Source: Oscillospiraceae bacterium
GTDB lineage: Bacteria > Bacillota > Clostridia > Oscillospirales > Ruminococcaceae
Length of the DNA stretch: 47,832 nucleotides
Assembly (NCBI GenBank): GCA_022508965.1
Contig: JAFLUD010000003.1
Coordinates: 1 to 47,832, forward strand
Direction of reading: 5' to 3'
Part shown: positions 1 to 7,960 of the stretch, in pieces
Numbering within the stretch: the stretch's first letter is position 1
How the letters are laid out: every line of letters begins with the position of its first letter
Made by a program: the position numbers and the translations under genes
Notes under the pieces: generated by a model
Seen by the model: only the letters and a program-made list of their open reading frames with translations
What the model was told of the DNA's origin: nothing
Database searches by the model: none

Positions 1-721
1 GGTGCAGTCCGTCGGGATCGACCTTGTGCCAGTGCTTGGCGGTCTGGATATGCGCAAGCGCTATGGAGTGGTCGTGGACTGCCATCTTCGGATAACCGGT
101 GGTTCCCGAAGTAAAGTACATCAAAAACAGGTCTCTTGCCTTGGTGGGAATACGCCCCATCGTATCGGGGTACTTTTCGATCTCATTATCAAAATCCACC
201 CAGCCCTCGCGCGAGCCGTTTACGATGAAGTTCTTGATCTCGTTTTCATAGTGGCGCTCCGCCTGCTCTATAAACTTGGGAACGTCGCCCGACGAGGTGG
301 TTACCACCGCTTTGACGTCCGCGGCGGTGAAACGGTATACAAAGTCCTTGGGAGTAAGCAGGTGCGTCGCGGGAATAGCGATAGCGCCGATCTTCATAAG
401 CGCTATCAGCACGTACCAGAACTGATAGTGGCGCTTGAGCGTCAACAATACGCAGTCGCCCTTTTTGATCCCCGCGTCTAAGAACATATTCGCCGCCTTG
501 TTTGACAGGCGCGAAAGGTCTCCGTAGGTAAGCTGCTTTTCGTTTCCCTCGAGATCCACCCACAGCAGCGCGCGGCGGTTGGGTTCAAGCTCCGCGTATT
601 TGTCGATAATATCGTAGCCGTAGTTGAAGTTCTCGGGGTATTTTATCCCGAATTTTTTGAGGATCCCGTCCTCGCCGTATTCTTCGGTAACGAAATTCAG
701 ATGATAGCTCTCTACGTCCAT
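1..721 (-). CDS. AMP-forming acyl-CoA synthetase, N-terminal part (runs off left edge)
   Basis: The minus strand is open from an ATG at 721 to the window edge: 240 codons and no stop, so only the N-terminal part is present. The enzyme class activates a carboxylic acid with ATP to an acyl-adenylate and then a CoA thioester. The P-loop-like A3 motif, YFTSGTTGYPKMAVHD, is visible near residues 209-224, and the N-terminal part (NFNYGYDIIDKYAE, then LTYGDLSRLSNKAANMF) resembles medium-chain acyl-CoA synthetases of the ACSM type more than acetyl-CoA synthetase. The start is fixed by AGGAGAT about 7 bases upstream and by the promoter at 767-795. Substrate cannot be told from this part. Confidence 0.9.
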   Translation of the reverse strand, partial: MDVESYHLNFVTEEYGEDGILKKFGIKYPENFNYGYDIIDKYAELEPNRRALLWVDLEGNEKQLTYGDLSRLSNKAANMFLDAGIKKGDCVLLTLKRHYQFWYVLIALMKIGAIAIPATHLLTPKDFVYRFTAADVKAVVTTSSGDVPKFIEQAERHYENEIKNFIVNGSREGWVDFDNEIEKYPDTMGRIPTKARDLFLMYFTSGTTGYPKMAVHDHSIALAHIQTAKHWHKVDPDGLH

Positions 722-766
722 TTTCCCATCTCCTATTGATCTTATATATATTGAATATACAATATA

Positions 767-795
767 ATTATATATCAACCCCCAACTTTTGTCAA
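767..795 (-). promoter_or_regulatory. Sigma-A promoter of the acyl-CoA synthetase gene
   Basis: On the minus strand TTGACA (795-790) and TATAAT (772-767) are both perfect consensus hexamers separated by 17 bp. The gene start lies about 45 bp downstream. Confidence 0.85.
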
Positions 796-848
796 GCAAA
801 TTTTGGAGAATTTATGTGAGATTTTTGTGAAATAACCCCGAAAAACAC

Positions 849-877
849 TTGCAATTCTTCAAAAAAAATGCTATACT
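849..877 (+). promoter_or_regulatory. Promoter of rnpB
   Basis: TTGCAA (849-854) and TATACT (872-877) with a 17 bp spacer. Transcription would begin near 884, about 50 bases before the inferred 5' end of mature RNase P RNA, implying a short leader that is processed away. Confidence 0.75.
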
Positions 878-933
878 GTTTTTGGAGAGAGTGCGGATAT
901 CGGAGAACTGATCTCTAATCTCTAATCTTTAAA

Positions 934-1276
934 GTGACTTCATTATATGATCGCGGTGCGCGAGAGCGCAATGAGGAAAGTCCGAGCATCACAGAGCGGG
1001 ATAGCAGATAACGTCTGCCGAGGGCGACCTTAGGGCAAGTGCAACAGAGATATACCGCGGTATTTTACCGTAAGGGTGGAAAGGCGAGGTAAGAGCTCAC
1101 CGGAGTGTACGAGAGTACACTGCCATGTAAACCCTATCCGATGCAACACCGATTGGTGCGGGGAGAAACACGTCTGCTCGGCGCGCCCCGTTGAAAGGTG
1201 GCTTGACCCCTTCGGCGACGAAGGGGCTAGATAGATGATCATACACGACAGAACTCGGCTTATCGATGGAGTCACT
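934..1276 (+). ncRNA. rnpB: RNase P RNA (class A)
   Basis: This is the catalytic RNA that matures tRNA 5' ends. Conserved blocks are present in order: GAGGAAAGTCCGAGC near 972, CACAGAGCGGGATAGCAG near 990, AGGGCAAGTGCAACAGAGA near 1032, a GTAAGGGTGGAAAGGCGAGG block near 1070, and the 3' ACAGAACTCGGCTTAT near 1248. Helix P1 sets the ends: GTGACTTCAT (934-943) pairs with ATGGAGTCAC (1266-1275) with one G-U. The length of about 340 nt fits type A RNAs. The exact 5' and 3' ends are uncertain by a few bases. Confidence 0.95.
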
Positions 1277-1289
1277 GCTTTTAAAAACA

Positions 1290-1468
1290 CAAACCCCCGT
1301 GCCTTTGCACGGGGGTTCAGACTGTCGATAAAGCTCCATCTGCGTCGTCAGCGGCTTTTCAGCAGCCAAAAGGCTAGCTGATAAGCCGCTTCCTAGCATC
1401 CGGGGCTTTCTCAACAGTCTGAAGTTCAGTCTGAAATTGTGTAACCCCCCATGCACTTGCATGGGGGT
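1290..1468. repeat. Palindromic intergenic element between rnpB and a convergent gene
   Basis: Both ends carry near-identical hairpins: ACCCCCGTGC/GCACGGGGGT (about 1292-1315) and ACCCCCATGC/GCATGGGGGT (about 1444-1467). Between them TTCAGACTGT and its inverse (ACAGTCTGAA, ending 1425) enclose AAAGCTCC/GGGGCTTT and an inner stem AGCGGCTT/AAGCCGCT with a four-A loop. A further palindrome TTCAGTCTGAA follows. The whole piece can fold as a long rod. It has no coding signature and looks like a REP/MITE-type repeat that may also end transcription from both flanking genes, although neither hairpin has a good T-run. Confidence 0.65.
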
Positions 1469-1479
1469 GGAAATATTGT

Positions 1480-3399
1480 TTATACCTTGAATCTGTCGAT
1501 CTGGTGTTCGAGGATAGCGGACTGGCTGCTGAGCTCTTCGCAGGAAGCTGCGGTCTCTTCTGCCGTCGCGGAGTTCTGCTGAACTACCTGAGAGATACGC
1601 TCGATACCGATCTTTACCTGAGTAATGGACTCTGCCTGATCCTCTGCCGCGGTGGAGATATCCGTGATATAGCGGTTGGTGCGGTCGGACAGCTCGGTAA
1701 CTGCCTTCATGGTCTCGGCAGTGCTCTGAGCGATCACGGTGCCCTTGTCTACTGCCTGAATGGTCGCGTTGATGAGGTCGCCGGTCTGCTGAGCGGATTC
1801 TGCACTCTTCGCGGCAAGGTTTCTTACCTCGTCCGCAACTACCGCGAAGCCCTTGCCCGCAGCTCCCGCACGCGCAGCCTCAATAGCAGCGTTCAATGCG
1901 AGAATGTTGGTCTGGAACGCGATATCGTCGATAGCCTTGATGATGTTCTGGATCTGGTCGGATTTTTCCTTGATCTCGTCCATTGCGCCGAGCATATTCT
2001 GGATCTCGTTGTTCTGGTAGGTGATCTTGTCGGAAGTCTCGGTGGAGATCCTGCTTGCCTCGTTTGCGTTCTGGGCGCTCTTCTGAACCTGATCCGCGAT
2101 GTCGTTGATGGACGCGGAAAGCTCTTGGATAGCCGCAGCCTGCTGAGTGGTACCCTCCGCGAGCATCTGAGAACCTTCGGCGATCTGCTCGGAGCCGTTC
2201 TTAACGTCACGCGAGGAGTTACCGATGTTTCTGATCATCTCACGCAGGGATTCCTCGATCTTTCCGAAGGAGGACTGGATCTCCAGGAAGTCGCCGTGAT
2301 AAGCGACCTTAGGCTGAGCGGTGAAGTCGCCCATTGCCATATCGGACAGAACGGAGTTGATATCGCCGATGTAGCTGTTAAGATTGCTCTTGGTATGCTC
2401 GAGCTTTCTTACGAAATCGCCCAGCTCGTCGTTGCCGAACTTAAAGTCGGTGTGCGGCTTGTGGAACGCACCGTCGCTCATATCGTCCGCAACAGCGTTT
2501 GCCTCCAGGATGGGGGTAATAATGAGCTTCTTGTTTACAATTATAAGAATTACGATCGCAACAGCGGTGATTCCTATTGCAGTTACAATAATAATTATAA
2601 CAAGCTTTGCCTTCATAGCGTCGGTTTCCGTTCCGTCGGTTCCCGCGCAGTATGCGCCGATTATCTTGCCGTTTATGTCGGGCATCGGCTCGTAAGCTAT
2701 GTAGTAGTGCGCGCCGGAGATCGGAGCCTCGGCGTGAGTGCCCTCGCCGTTTACAAGTACGGTCTGAGCGGTTGCCGCGCTCATTTTCGTACCGGTCAGG
2801 CGCTTGCCTGTCTCGTCCATAAGCGTCGTGTTAACACGAAGATCGCCGCTGAACAGCGCCAGATCGCAGCCCATTGCGTCCTTGATATTGTCGAGCCATG
2901 CTTCGTCGGTCATCGGCTGACCTACAACTATCGAGCCTACGACAACGCCGTCAATGTCCAACGGCATAGCTACCTGAATGGTAACGTCCGCCTTAGAATC
3001 CAGCACAAAGCCCATCCAGCCGCCTTTCTGCGCGGCTACATAATCGAAATCCGCGAGATTATAGCTGGGGGTCTTCCAGAAGATCTGTCCGGAGGTGTTA
3101 TAAACCGCGAGGAACTCGGTCTCGCTTTCCTGCTCGGCATCCCAGAATGCCTGAAGATCTTCCTCGGTGCCTGGAACTCCCATATCCAGAGCGTTCATGG
3201 TTTCCAGGAAGCTCTGAAAATCAATTATCTTGTCCGCGATCTGAATCTCGAGCAGCTTAACGCTCGCTACGTTCTGGTCGCTGACGATCTCTTTGATGAT
3301 CTCAGAAGCCATAGACACCGATATGATACTCAATGTCGCAATGGCAACGACCATACCTGCCACAAATACCGCAATAAGTTTTAAACCTATTCTTGACAT
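1480..3399 (-). CDS. Methyl-accepting chemotaxis protein with Cache sensor
   Basis: A 639-residue transmembrane chemoreceptor that senses a ligand outside and controls a CheA kinase inside. Visible in order: TM1 at about 7-30; an extracellular Cache-type sensor (about 40-255); TM2 at about 263-287, very rich in Ile and Val; a HAMP linker; and a long coiled-coil signalling domain with the conserved hairpin tip [20 protein letters not shown] near residue 500. There is no C-terminal CheR pentapeptide. The start at 3399 (MSRIGLK) is preferred over an in-frame ATG 25 codons upstream because GGAAGGA lies about 10 bases before it. No che genes are in the window, so this is an orphan receptor; ligand unknown. 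Confidence 0.95.
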   Translation of the reverse strand: MSRIGLKLIAVFVAGMVVAIATLSIISVSMASEIIKEIVSDQNVASVKLLEIQIADKIIDFQSFLETMNALDMGVPGTEEDLQAFWDAEQESETEFLAVYNTSGQIFWKTPSYNLADFDYVAAQKGGWMGFVLDSKADVTIQVAMPLDIDGVVVGSIVVGQPMTDEAWLDNIKDAMGCDLALFSGDLRVNTTLMDETGKRLTGTKMSAATAQTVLVNGEGTHAEAPISGAHYYIAYEPMPDINGKIIGAYCAGTDGTETDAMKAKLVIIIIVTAIGITAVAIVILIIVNKKLIITPILEANAVADDMSDGAFHKPHTDFKFGNDELGDFVRKLEHTKSNLNSYIGDINSVLSDMAMGDFTAQPKVAYHGDFLEIQSSFGKIEESLREMIRNIGNSSRDVKNGSEQIAEGSQMLAEGTTQQAAAIQELSASINDIADQVQKSAQNANEASRISTETSDKITYQNNEIQNMLGAMDEIKEKSDQIQNIIKAIDDIAFQTNILALNAAIEAARAGAAGKGFAVVADEVRNLAAKSAESAQQTGDLINATIQAVDKGTVIAQSTAETMKAVTELSDRTNRYITDISTAAEDQAESITQVKIGIERISQVVQQNSATAEETAASCEELSSQSAILEHQIDRFKV

Positions 3400-3476
3400 A
3401 AAAAAGCCATCCTTCCCTGTTTTTGGGCTGCGTAACAGAAACGCGCTCAGAAGCAGAAATAAATTTACACACATAT

Positions 3477-3505
3477 ATTATACATAAAATTCGACAGTTT
3501 GTCAA
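3477..3505 (-). promoter_or_regulatory. Sigma-A promoter of the chemoreceptor gene
   Basis: On the minus strand TTGACA (3505-3500) and TATAAT (3482-3477), both perfect, with a 17 bp spacer. The untranslated leader would be about 70 nt. Confidence 0.85.
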
Positions 3506-3510
3506 TAATA

Positions 3511-3561
3511 ATTTAAAAAAAAATTAAAAAAATCCCTGTGCACCGTTAATGCACAGGGATT
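3511..3561 (-). terminator. Intrinsic terminator of the ABC exporter operon
   Basis: A perfect 12 bp stem (AATCCCTGTGCA 3531-3542 with TGCACAGGGATT 3550-3561) with a 7 nt loop is followed on the minus strand by a long T-rich tract (3530 down to about 3511). It lies 14 bp past the stop codon of the ABC gene. Confidence 0.9.
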
Positions 3562-3575
3562 TAGGTTTTTGCGAA

Positions 3576-6362
3576 TTATTCCGTGCGAAGAGCCTCTACG
3601 GGATCCTTCTTCGCGGCTACCGACGCGGGGAACAGTCCCGCTATCAGCGTAAGCACCATGCTGATTATGATGAGAATTACTCCGCCCTGCCACGGCAGCT
3701 GCGACATATTCTCAATATCGGTGAGGTGTTCTATAATGATATTTATGGGAATATTCAGCAGCAGCGTAGTTATAATTCCTATAGCTCCCGCAACAAAGCC
3801 GACAATGAGCGTTTCGGCGTTGAATACGTTGGAAACGTCGAGCTTGGAAGCGCCCATCGCGCGCAGGATACCGATCTCCTTGGTTCTCTCGAGAACGGAG
3901 ATGTAGGTGATGATTCCAATCATTATGGAAGAAACTACCAGCGAGATCGCCACAAACGCGATGAGAATATACGAAATGGAGTCGATGATCTTGCTTACCG
4001 AGGAGATCATAAGACCAATATAGTCGGTGTACTGGATAGCGTCTTCTTTCTTGTCGGCGTCGGTCATCGCCTGATTGTAGTCTTTGATGAAATCCGTCAG
4101 CCTTTCCTTGCTGTCAAAATCGTTGGCGTAGATGAATATGGAGCTTGGCTTTGCAAGATCCGCCACGCCAAGAATCTCAAGGTTGCCGTCGTAGGTGGCT
4201 TCGGTGGTCTCGGGTTCTCTGGTGAGCGCCATCAGCTGCTGGAGCTGATCTGCAGTGAGCACCTGCATAAACGCCTGAGTAAGCGTCGAGGGGGAAGCCA
4301 TTCCGAAGATAGCGGACTGCTGCTGCTCGGGCGGCAGCGTCATAAGCTGTCCCTGCTGTTCGGGAGTGAGGGAGGCTATGATCGCCTGAGAAAGCGAGGC
4401 TATCTGCTCGGGAGTCATCATGCCCATAATAAGCTGCATAGCCTCTTCCTGAGACATCGGCTCTTTTGGAGTCTCGTCCTTTTCGGGGAACTCTATTCCC
4501 GTAAACACGTCTGTATCGGGATTTGCGCGCTGTTCTTTAACGAGAGCGCTGTCGTCCACACGCTGTATCATATACTCGGTGAGCGCGTGAGTGTAGCCTA
4601 TGCCGCCGCTGTTTGCGGTAGCGAGGATGCTGTCGTCGTCGGGGCGGATTATGCCGACTACCTTGATCTCGGGCGCGGCGTCCATAGCCTTTGTCATGAA
4701 CTCCTCGTCCTTACGCATATCCTTATATCCGCCCTCGGGATCCTTTTCGTAGAAATCCGACGGAACCAGCAGTCTGAACCGCAGCGCCAGCATTTCGTCA
4801 TAGCTGAAGGAAAGGTCGCCCGTGTCGATGTCGAAGCTCTCTCCGACCATGATCGAGGACATCATATCGGTGAGCTCCTGCTGGTCGCGCAGACCGAGCG
4901 AGTAGAGCGTAACATCGGAAACCTCGTTATTCTCATTTACGATGAGAACGACCTCGTCCCAGCTGTCGGGAAGCCGTCCCGCAAGCACTTTATACTGTTC
5001 CTTGATCGTATCGGTGCTGAGCAGCTCGCTCCACACGTCATAGCCGGAAGCGGCACCGCCGCCCATAAACGAGGAATATGTGCTGCCCATCTGCGCTATA
5101 TTCTCCGCCATACTCTCGCCCATCATTGCTGTCATGACCGTCGAGGGGTTTACGCGGAGAACATTGCCGTTGAGATCCTTGCGGTAGATGTAAAGGTTTG
5201 AGGAATAGCTGTATTGTATCTCCCGAACGCTGTCGAGAATGTTGTCGGGGTTGCTTTCAATATATTCTTTGAACGCCTTGAGATTGTTGGTCTGCATTTC
5301 CGAAAGCATGAGCTTTACCATTTCGGTGGAAATGTTGTTGGTATAGATCCTGTCCTCCTCGCGTTCTTCCGACATGGCAATGTCCACTTCCGTCATCATA
5401 GAGGACATTATTCCCGAATAATCTATCGTCTCCTGCTGAATGTTTATCGGATAGGAGGAGAGCGTAGAACGTTCGACGCTGTCTATATACAGCTTTACGC
5501 CGTTTGAGAGCGACAGGATGAGCGCGATGCCGATGATGCCTATGCTTCCCGCGAACGCCGTAAGGAAGGTCCTTCCCTTTTTGGTAAGCAGGTTGTTTCT
5601 GGAAAGCGCGAGAGCCGTTCCGAAGCTCATCGAGGTCTTCTTTCCGGACTTTTTCGTTTCCGCTTTGGTTTCCTTTTCGGGAGTGAACGGGTCGGTGTCA
5701 CTGGTGATCTTTCCGTCAACCAGGCGAACTATACGGGTGGCGTAGTCGTTTGCGAGATCGGGGTTGTGGGTAACCATGATTACCAGGCGGTCTTTCGCGA
5801 TCTCCTTTATAAGCTCCATGATCTGCACGGAGGTCTCGCTGTCGAGAGCGCCCGTAGGCTCGTCGGCAAGGAGTATATCGGGATCGTTTACCAGCGCTCT
5901 TGCAATAGCGACGCGCTGCATCTGACCGCCCGACATCTGATTGGGGCGCTTGTGGAGCTGATCGGAAAGTCCCACCTTTGCGAGAGCCTCGGCAGCGCGT
6001 TTTCTGCGTTCCTGCTTGGAAACGCCCGAAAGCGTAAGAGCAAGCTCTACATTCGCCAAAACCGACTGATGGGGAATGAGGTTGTAGCTCTGGAAAATAA
6101 AGCCTACCGAGTGGTTGCGGTAGGTATCCCAATCGCGGTCCTTATACTGCTTGGTGGAGCGCCCGTTGATGATGAGGTCGCCCGTGGTATATTGATCGAG
6201 ACCGCCGATGATGTTCAGCAGCGTTGTTTTTCCGCAGCCCGAGTGACCCAGAATCGCCACCAGCTCGCAGTCGCGGAAGCTGATGGACACGTCCCTCAGC
6301 GCGTGGACCTTATCTCCTCCGCCGGTGTCGTAGTCCTTTGTGATGTTTTTTATCTCCAGCAT
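3576..6362 (-). CDS. MacB-type ABC transporter, ATPase fused to FtsX-like permease
   Basis: A 928-residue protein carrying both halves of an exporter. The N-terminal ATPase shows Walker A GHSGCGKT (39-46), signature MSGGQMQRV (143-151), Walker B ILLADE (163-168), D-loop GALD and switch His199. One TM helix follows (about 264-290), then an extracellular domain of some 480 residues, then three TM helices (about 785-920) with the FtsX-family segment ERTKEIGILRAMGAS. This is the topology of MacB/LolE-like mechanotransmission transporters that export peptides, antibiotics or lipoproteins. The extracellular part has an odd Gln/Met-rich segment (about 634-710) with repeated TPEQ. It is 12 bp downstream of a MarR-like regulator gene and surely co-transcribed. 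Start: ATG with AAAGGAGAAC upstream. Substrate unknown. Confidence 0.95.
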   Translation of the reverse strand: MLEIKNITKDYDTGGGDKVHALRDVSISFRDCELVAILGHSGCGKTTLLNIIGGLDQYTTGDLIINGRSTKQYKDRDWDTYRNHSVGFIFQSYNLIPHQSVLANVELALTLSGVSKQERRKRAAEALAKVGLSDQLHKRPNQMSGGQMQRVAIARALVNDPDILLADEPTGALDSETSVQIMELIKEIAKDRLVIMVTHNPDLANDYATRIVRLVDGKITSDTDPFTPEKETKAETKKSGKKTSMSFGTALALSRNNLLTKKGRTFLTAFAGSIGIIGIALILSLSNGVKLYIDSVERSTLSSYPINIQQETIDYSGIMSSMMTEVDIAMSEEREEDRIYTNNISTEMVKLMLSEMQTNNLKAFKEYIESNPDNILDSVREIQYSYSSNLYIYRKDLNGNVLRVNPSTVMTAMMGESMAENIAQMGSTYSSFMGGGAASGYDVWSELLSTDTIKEQYKVLAGRLPDSWDEVVLIVNENNEVSDVTLYSLGLRDQQELTDMMSSIMVGESFDIDTGDLSFSYDEMLALRFRLLVPSDFYEKDPEGGYKDMRKDEEFMTKAMDAAPEIKVVGIIRPDDDSILATANSGGIGYTHALTEYMIQRVDDSALVKEQRANPDTDVFTGIEFPEKDETPKEPMSQEEAMQLIMGMMTPEQIASLSQAIIASLTPEQQGQLMTLPPEQQQSAIFGMASPSTLTQAFMQVLTADQLQQLMALTREPETTEATYDGNLEILGVADLAKPSSIFIYANDFDSKERLTDFIKDYNQAMTDADKKEDAIQYTDYIGLMISSVSKIIDSISYILIAFVAISLVVSSIMIGIITYISVLERTKEIGILRAMGASKLDVSNVFNAETLIVGFVAGAIGIITTLLLNIPINIIIEHLTDIENMSQLPWQGGVILIIISMVLTLIAGLFPASVAAKKDPVEALRTE

Positions 6363-6374
6363 GATGTTCTCCTT

Positions 6375-6947
6375 TCAGAGTGCACGGTTTACTATAAGAA
6401 ATATTTCCTCATCGGAAAACCCTTTTAAAAATTTATTCTGAAGCCGTATGTATTCGGCAAGCTCCTCGTCGGTAAAATCCTTTACCGCCGAATTCATTAT
6501 ATTGAAGACTAAGCCGACAACGTCTTCGACGGTCTTTCGCGTGTATGGGGCGATTTTTATTTCCGCTTTTTTGGGATCGTCCCCGCGCTTTAGCTTTATC
6601 TTCTCGACCATTCTTTTTTGGCTTAGCTCCTGTGCCGTTTCAAGCACCTTTTGGATGTCTGTACTTAGCAGATACGCTGCCGACTCCGCCGTAATGGATT
6701 CTTTGTCATAATTTGCGGCGCAATACAGAAGATTGAACTGCGCTCGTGAAAGCGGATTACCGTAACACGGGAAAAAGCGCAGCGGATAAAGCAGCGTCAT
6801 TGTCCTCTCTATACCGAAGAGAAACAGCCCGAGCTGCTCTTCATCGAGCTTGTCAAGTTTGCCAAGAGCGCCGGGCAGGTTCATGCCGCGCGTTTTTTCT
6901 ATGCATTTTTTCACCAGCGAAAAATTGTTCATATAGTTATATGCCAT
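6375..6947 (-). CDS. MarR-like winged-helix transcriptional regulator
   Basis: A 190-residue soluble protein predicted to be mostly helical. The segment LSRAQFNLLYCAANYDKESITAE and the following helices resemble the winged-helix core of MarR-family repressors, but similarity is weak, so the family call is tentative. The start is the ATG at 6947: AAGGAG sits 7 bases upstream, whereas a GTG three codons earlier would overlap that site. It precedes the ABC exporter by 12 bp, the usual arrangement for a local repressor of an efflux operon. A dyad overlapping its own promoter suggests autoregulation. Confidence 0.75.
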   Translation of the reverse strand: MAYNYMNNFSLVKKCIEKTRGMNLPGALGKLDKLDEEQLGLFLFGIERTMTLLYPLRFFPCYGNPLSRAQFNLLYCAANYDKESITAESAAYLLSTDIQKVLETAQELSQKRMVEKIKLKRGDDPKKAEIKIAPYTRKTVEDVVGLVFNIMNSAVKDFTDEELAEYIRLQNKFLKGFSDEEIFLIVNRAL

Positions 6948-6966
6948 GACAAACACTCCTTATATA

Positions 6967-7009
6967 CTAACGCACTTTATATTTTAACGCTGTTAGGTAA
7001 TTTTGTCAA
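6967..7009 (-). promoter_or_regulatory. Promoter of the regulator/ABC operon with overlapping operator-like dyad
   Basis: On the minus strand TTGACA (7009-7004) and TAAAAT (6986-6981) have a 17 bp spacer. Overlapping the edge of the -10 is the dyad TAACGCTGTTA (6985-6995, arms TAAC/GTTA). A further half site CTAACGC lies at 6967-6973, inverted relative to the GTTAG of the first (6992-6996). Binding here would block RNA polymerase, as expected for an autorepressor. Confidence 0.7.
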
Positions 7010-7106
7010 GACACTTGTTATTTTTTCGTCAAATTACATAAAAAGAGTAAACTTTGTAAATCTTATTTTAAGGCGCGTTATAACGGGGATCGGGGGCAAA
7101 TTCGGA

Positions 7107-7469
7107 ATGATAAAGAAAAACTGGAGCTTTTTTTGGACGGCGACGGCGGTTTTCTGGGCGGCTGTATGCGCGGGCTGCCTGTTTTTTTGGGAACTCTCCG
7201 CGCCCGTGACCGCATGGCTCGCTGCGGCAGCGGCGGGTTTGTGGGGAATTTCTCTGGCGCATTTTTATTCGATACGCTATGAGTTCAAAAACAGTGAAAT
7301 TACAATAAAAAGCGGAATTTGTATAAAATCCACAAAAACGGTGAGAACAGAGAGCATTCTGTACGAAAGCAGGCTGAAAATATGCGGTATCTTCGTCTGT
7401 CTGAGGCTGGCGACCGCCGGCGGAGGGGCGCTGCTTTTCTGTGATATCCGGCAGAACATTTCAAAATAA
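7107..7469 (+). CDS. Small membrane protein with bacterial PH-like (bPH_2) domain
   Basis: 120 residues. Two TM helices (about 8-28 and 32-52) are followed by a cytoplasmic segment YEFKNSEITIKSGICIKSTK and VRTESILYESRL, which matches the bPH_2 (PF03703; YdbS/YdbT) pattern: a Tyr-x-aromatic strand, a first-strand sequence ending in SG, then a helix-turn. Family members usually have one to three of these units after a TM pair, so this is a minimal single-unit version. The ribosome binding site is weak (GGGGGC about 10 bases upstream), and only a poor promoter (TTGTAA 7054, TTATAA 7078, 18 bp) is seen. Function unknown. Confidence 0.65.
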   Translation: MIKKNWSFFWTATAVFWAAVCAGCLFFWELSAPVTAWLAAAAAGLWGISLAHFYSIRYEFKNSEITIKSGICIKSTKTVRTESILYESRLKICGIFVCLRLATAGGGALLFCDIRQNISK

Positions 7470-7553
7470 AGCAACATTTTTAACTCTTTCAACAGGGTTT
7501 TCAACAAAATGTAAAGATTTTTGAGTTGAAAAATGCGTTAAATCCGTAATTTT

Positions 7554-7594
7554 TTAAAAAAATTAACCCCCGAAATTAATTTCGGAGGTTAATT
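7554..7594 (-). terminator. Terminator of the small acidic protein gene
   Basis: A 16 bp stem with one C-A mismatch (7561-7576 with 7579-7594, AATTAACC outer, CCGAAAT inner) is followed on the minus strand by seven T (7562-7556). It could also stop the converging gene ending at 7469. Confidence 0.8.
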
Positions 7595-7615
7595 TCGTAA
7601 AACGTTTACGTTGGC

Positions 7616-7813
7616 TTAACAGCCGTCGTTTTTGCCGTCGGAAACCGCTGTCGGAAGAAAATCGTATAACTCGTTGTAATTTTCCAGCTCCTCATCGGTC
7701 TTGGCGGCGGCGGGAATAAGCCCCGTGCAGTCGGTGCCGCTGGAGGAGCGCATATATTCCTCGGAAATATCCTCCCAAAGCTCCTTGTCGTCGGAAGAGG
7801 GAAACGGATACAT
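7616..7813 (-). CDS. Small acidic protein of unknown function
   Basis: 65 residues, rich in Asp and Glu, with no membrane segment. A central DCTGLIPA motif and a later YNELYDFLP segment are the only recognisable features; I do not know the family. It is judged real because AAAGGAG lies 8 bases before the ATG and a strong terminator follows the stop. Two cysteines (in DCTG and at the C-terminus) might bind a metal or form a bond; this is only a guess. It is transcribed divergently from secA. Confidence 0.7.
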   Translation of the reverse strand: MYPFPSSDDKELWEDISEEYMRSSSGTDCTGLIPAAAKTDEELENYNELYDFLPTAVSDGKNDGC

Positions 7814-7880
7814 AGTAATCAGCTCCTTTCAACGCTATTATTTGAATTTCCGGCGCTAATATTCGACGGTTAAAAAACGG

Positions 7881-7909
7881 TTGACAAAACAGAGAATAAG
7901 GTGTATAAT
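7881..7909 (+). promoter_or_regulatory. Sigma-A promoter of secA
   Basis: TTGACA (7881-7886) and TATAAT (7904-7909), both perfect, 17 bp spacer. The leader to the secA start is about 45 nt. Confidence 0.9.
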
Positions 7910-7960
7910 ATATCTTGTGTATTTATATTTGCATTTAGTAGAAACTGGAAAGGAAACACA

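Noticed and set aside
788-796. Spo0A boxes of the TTTGTCAA type at several promoters (also near 3499 and 7003).
   Set aside because: These are the reverse complements of TTGACAAA, that is, sigma-A -35 boxes of minus-strand genes. They cannot be told apart from Spo0A boxes by sequence alone.
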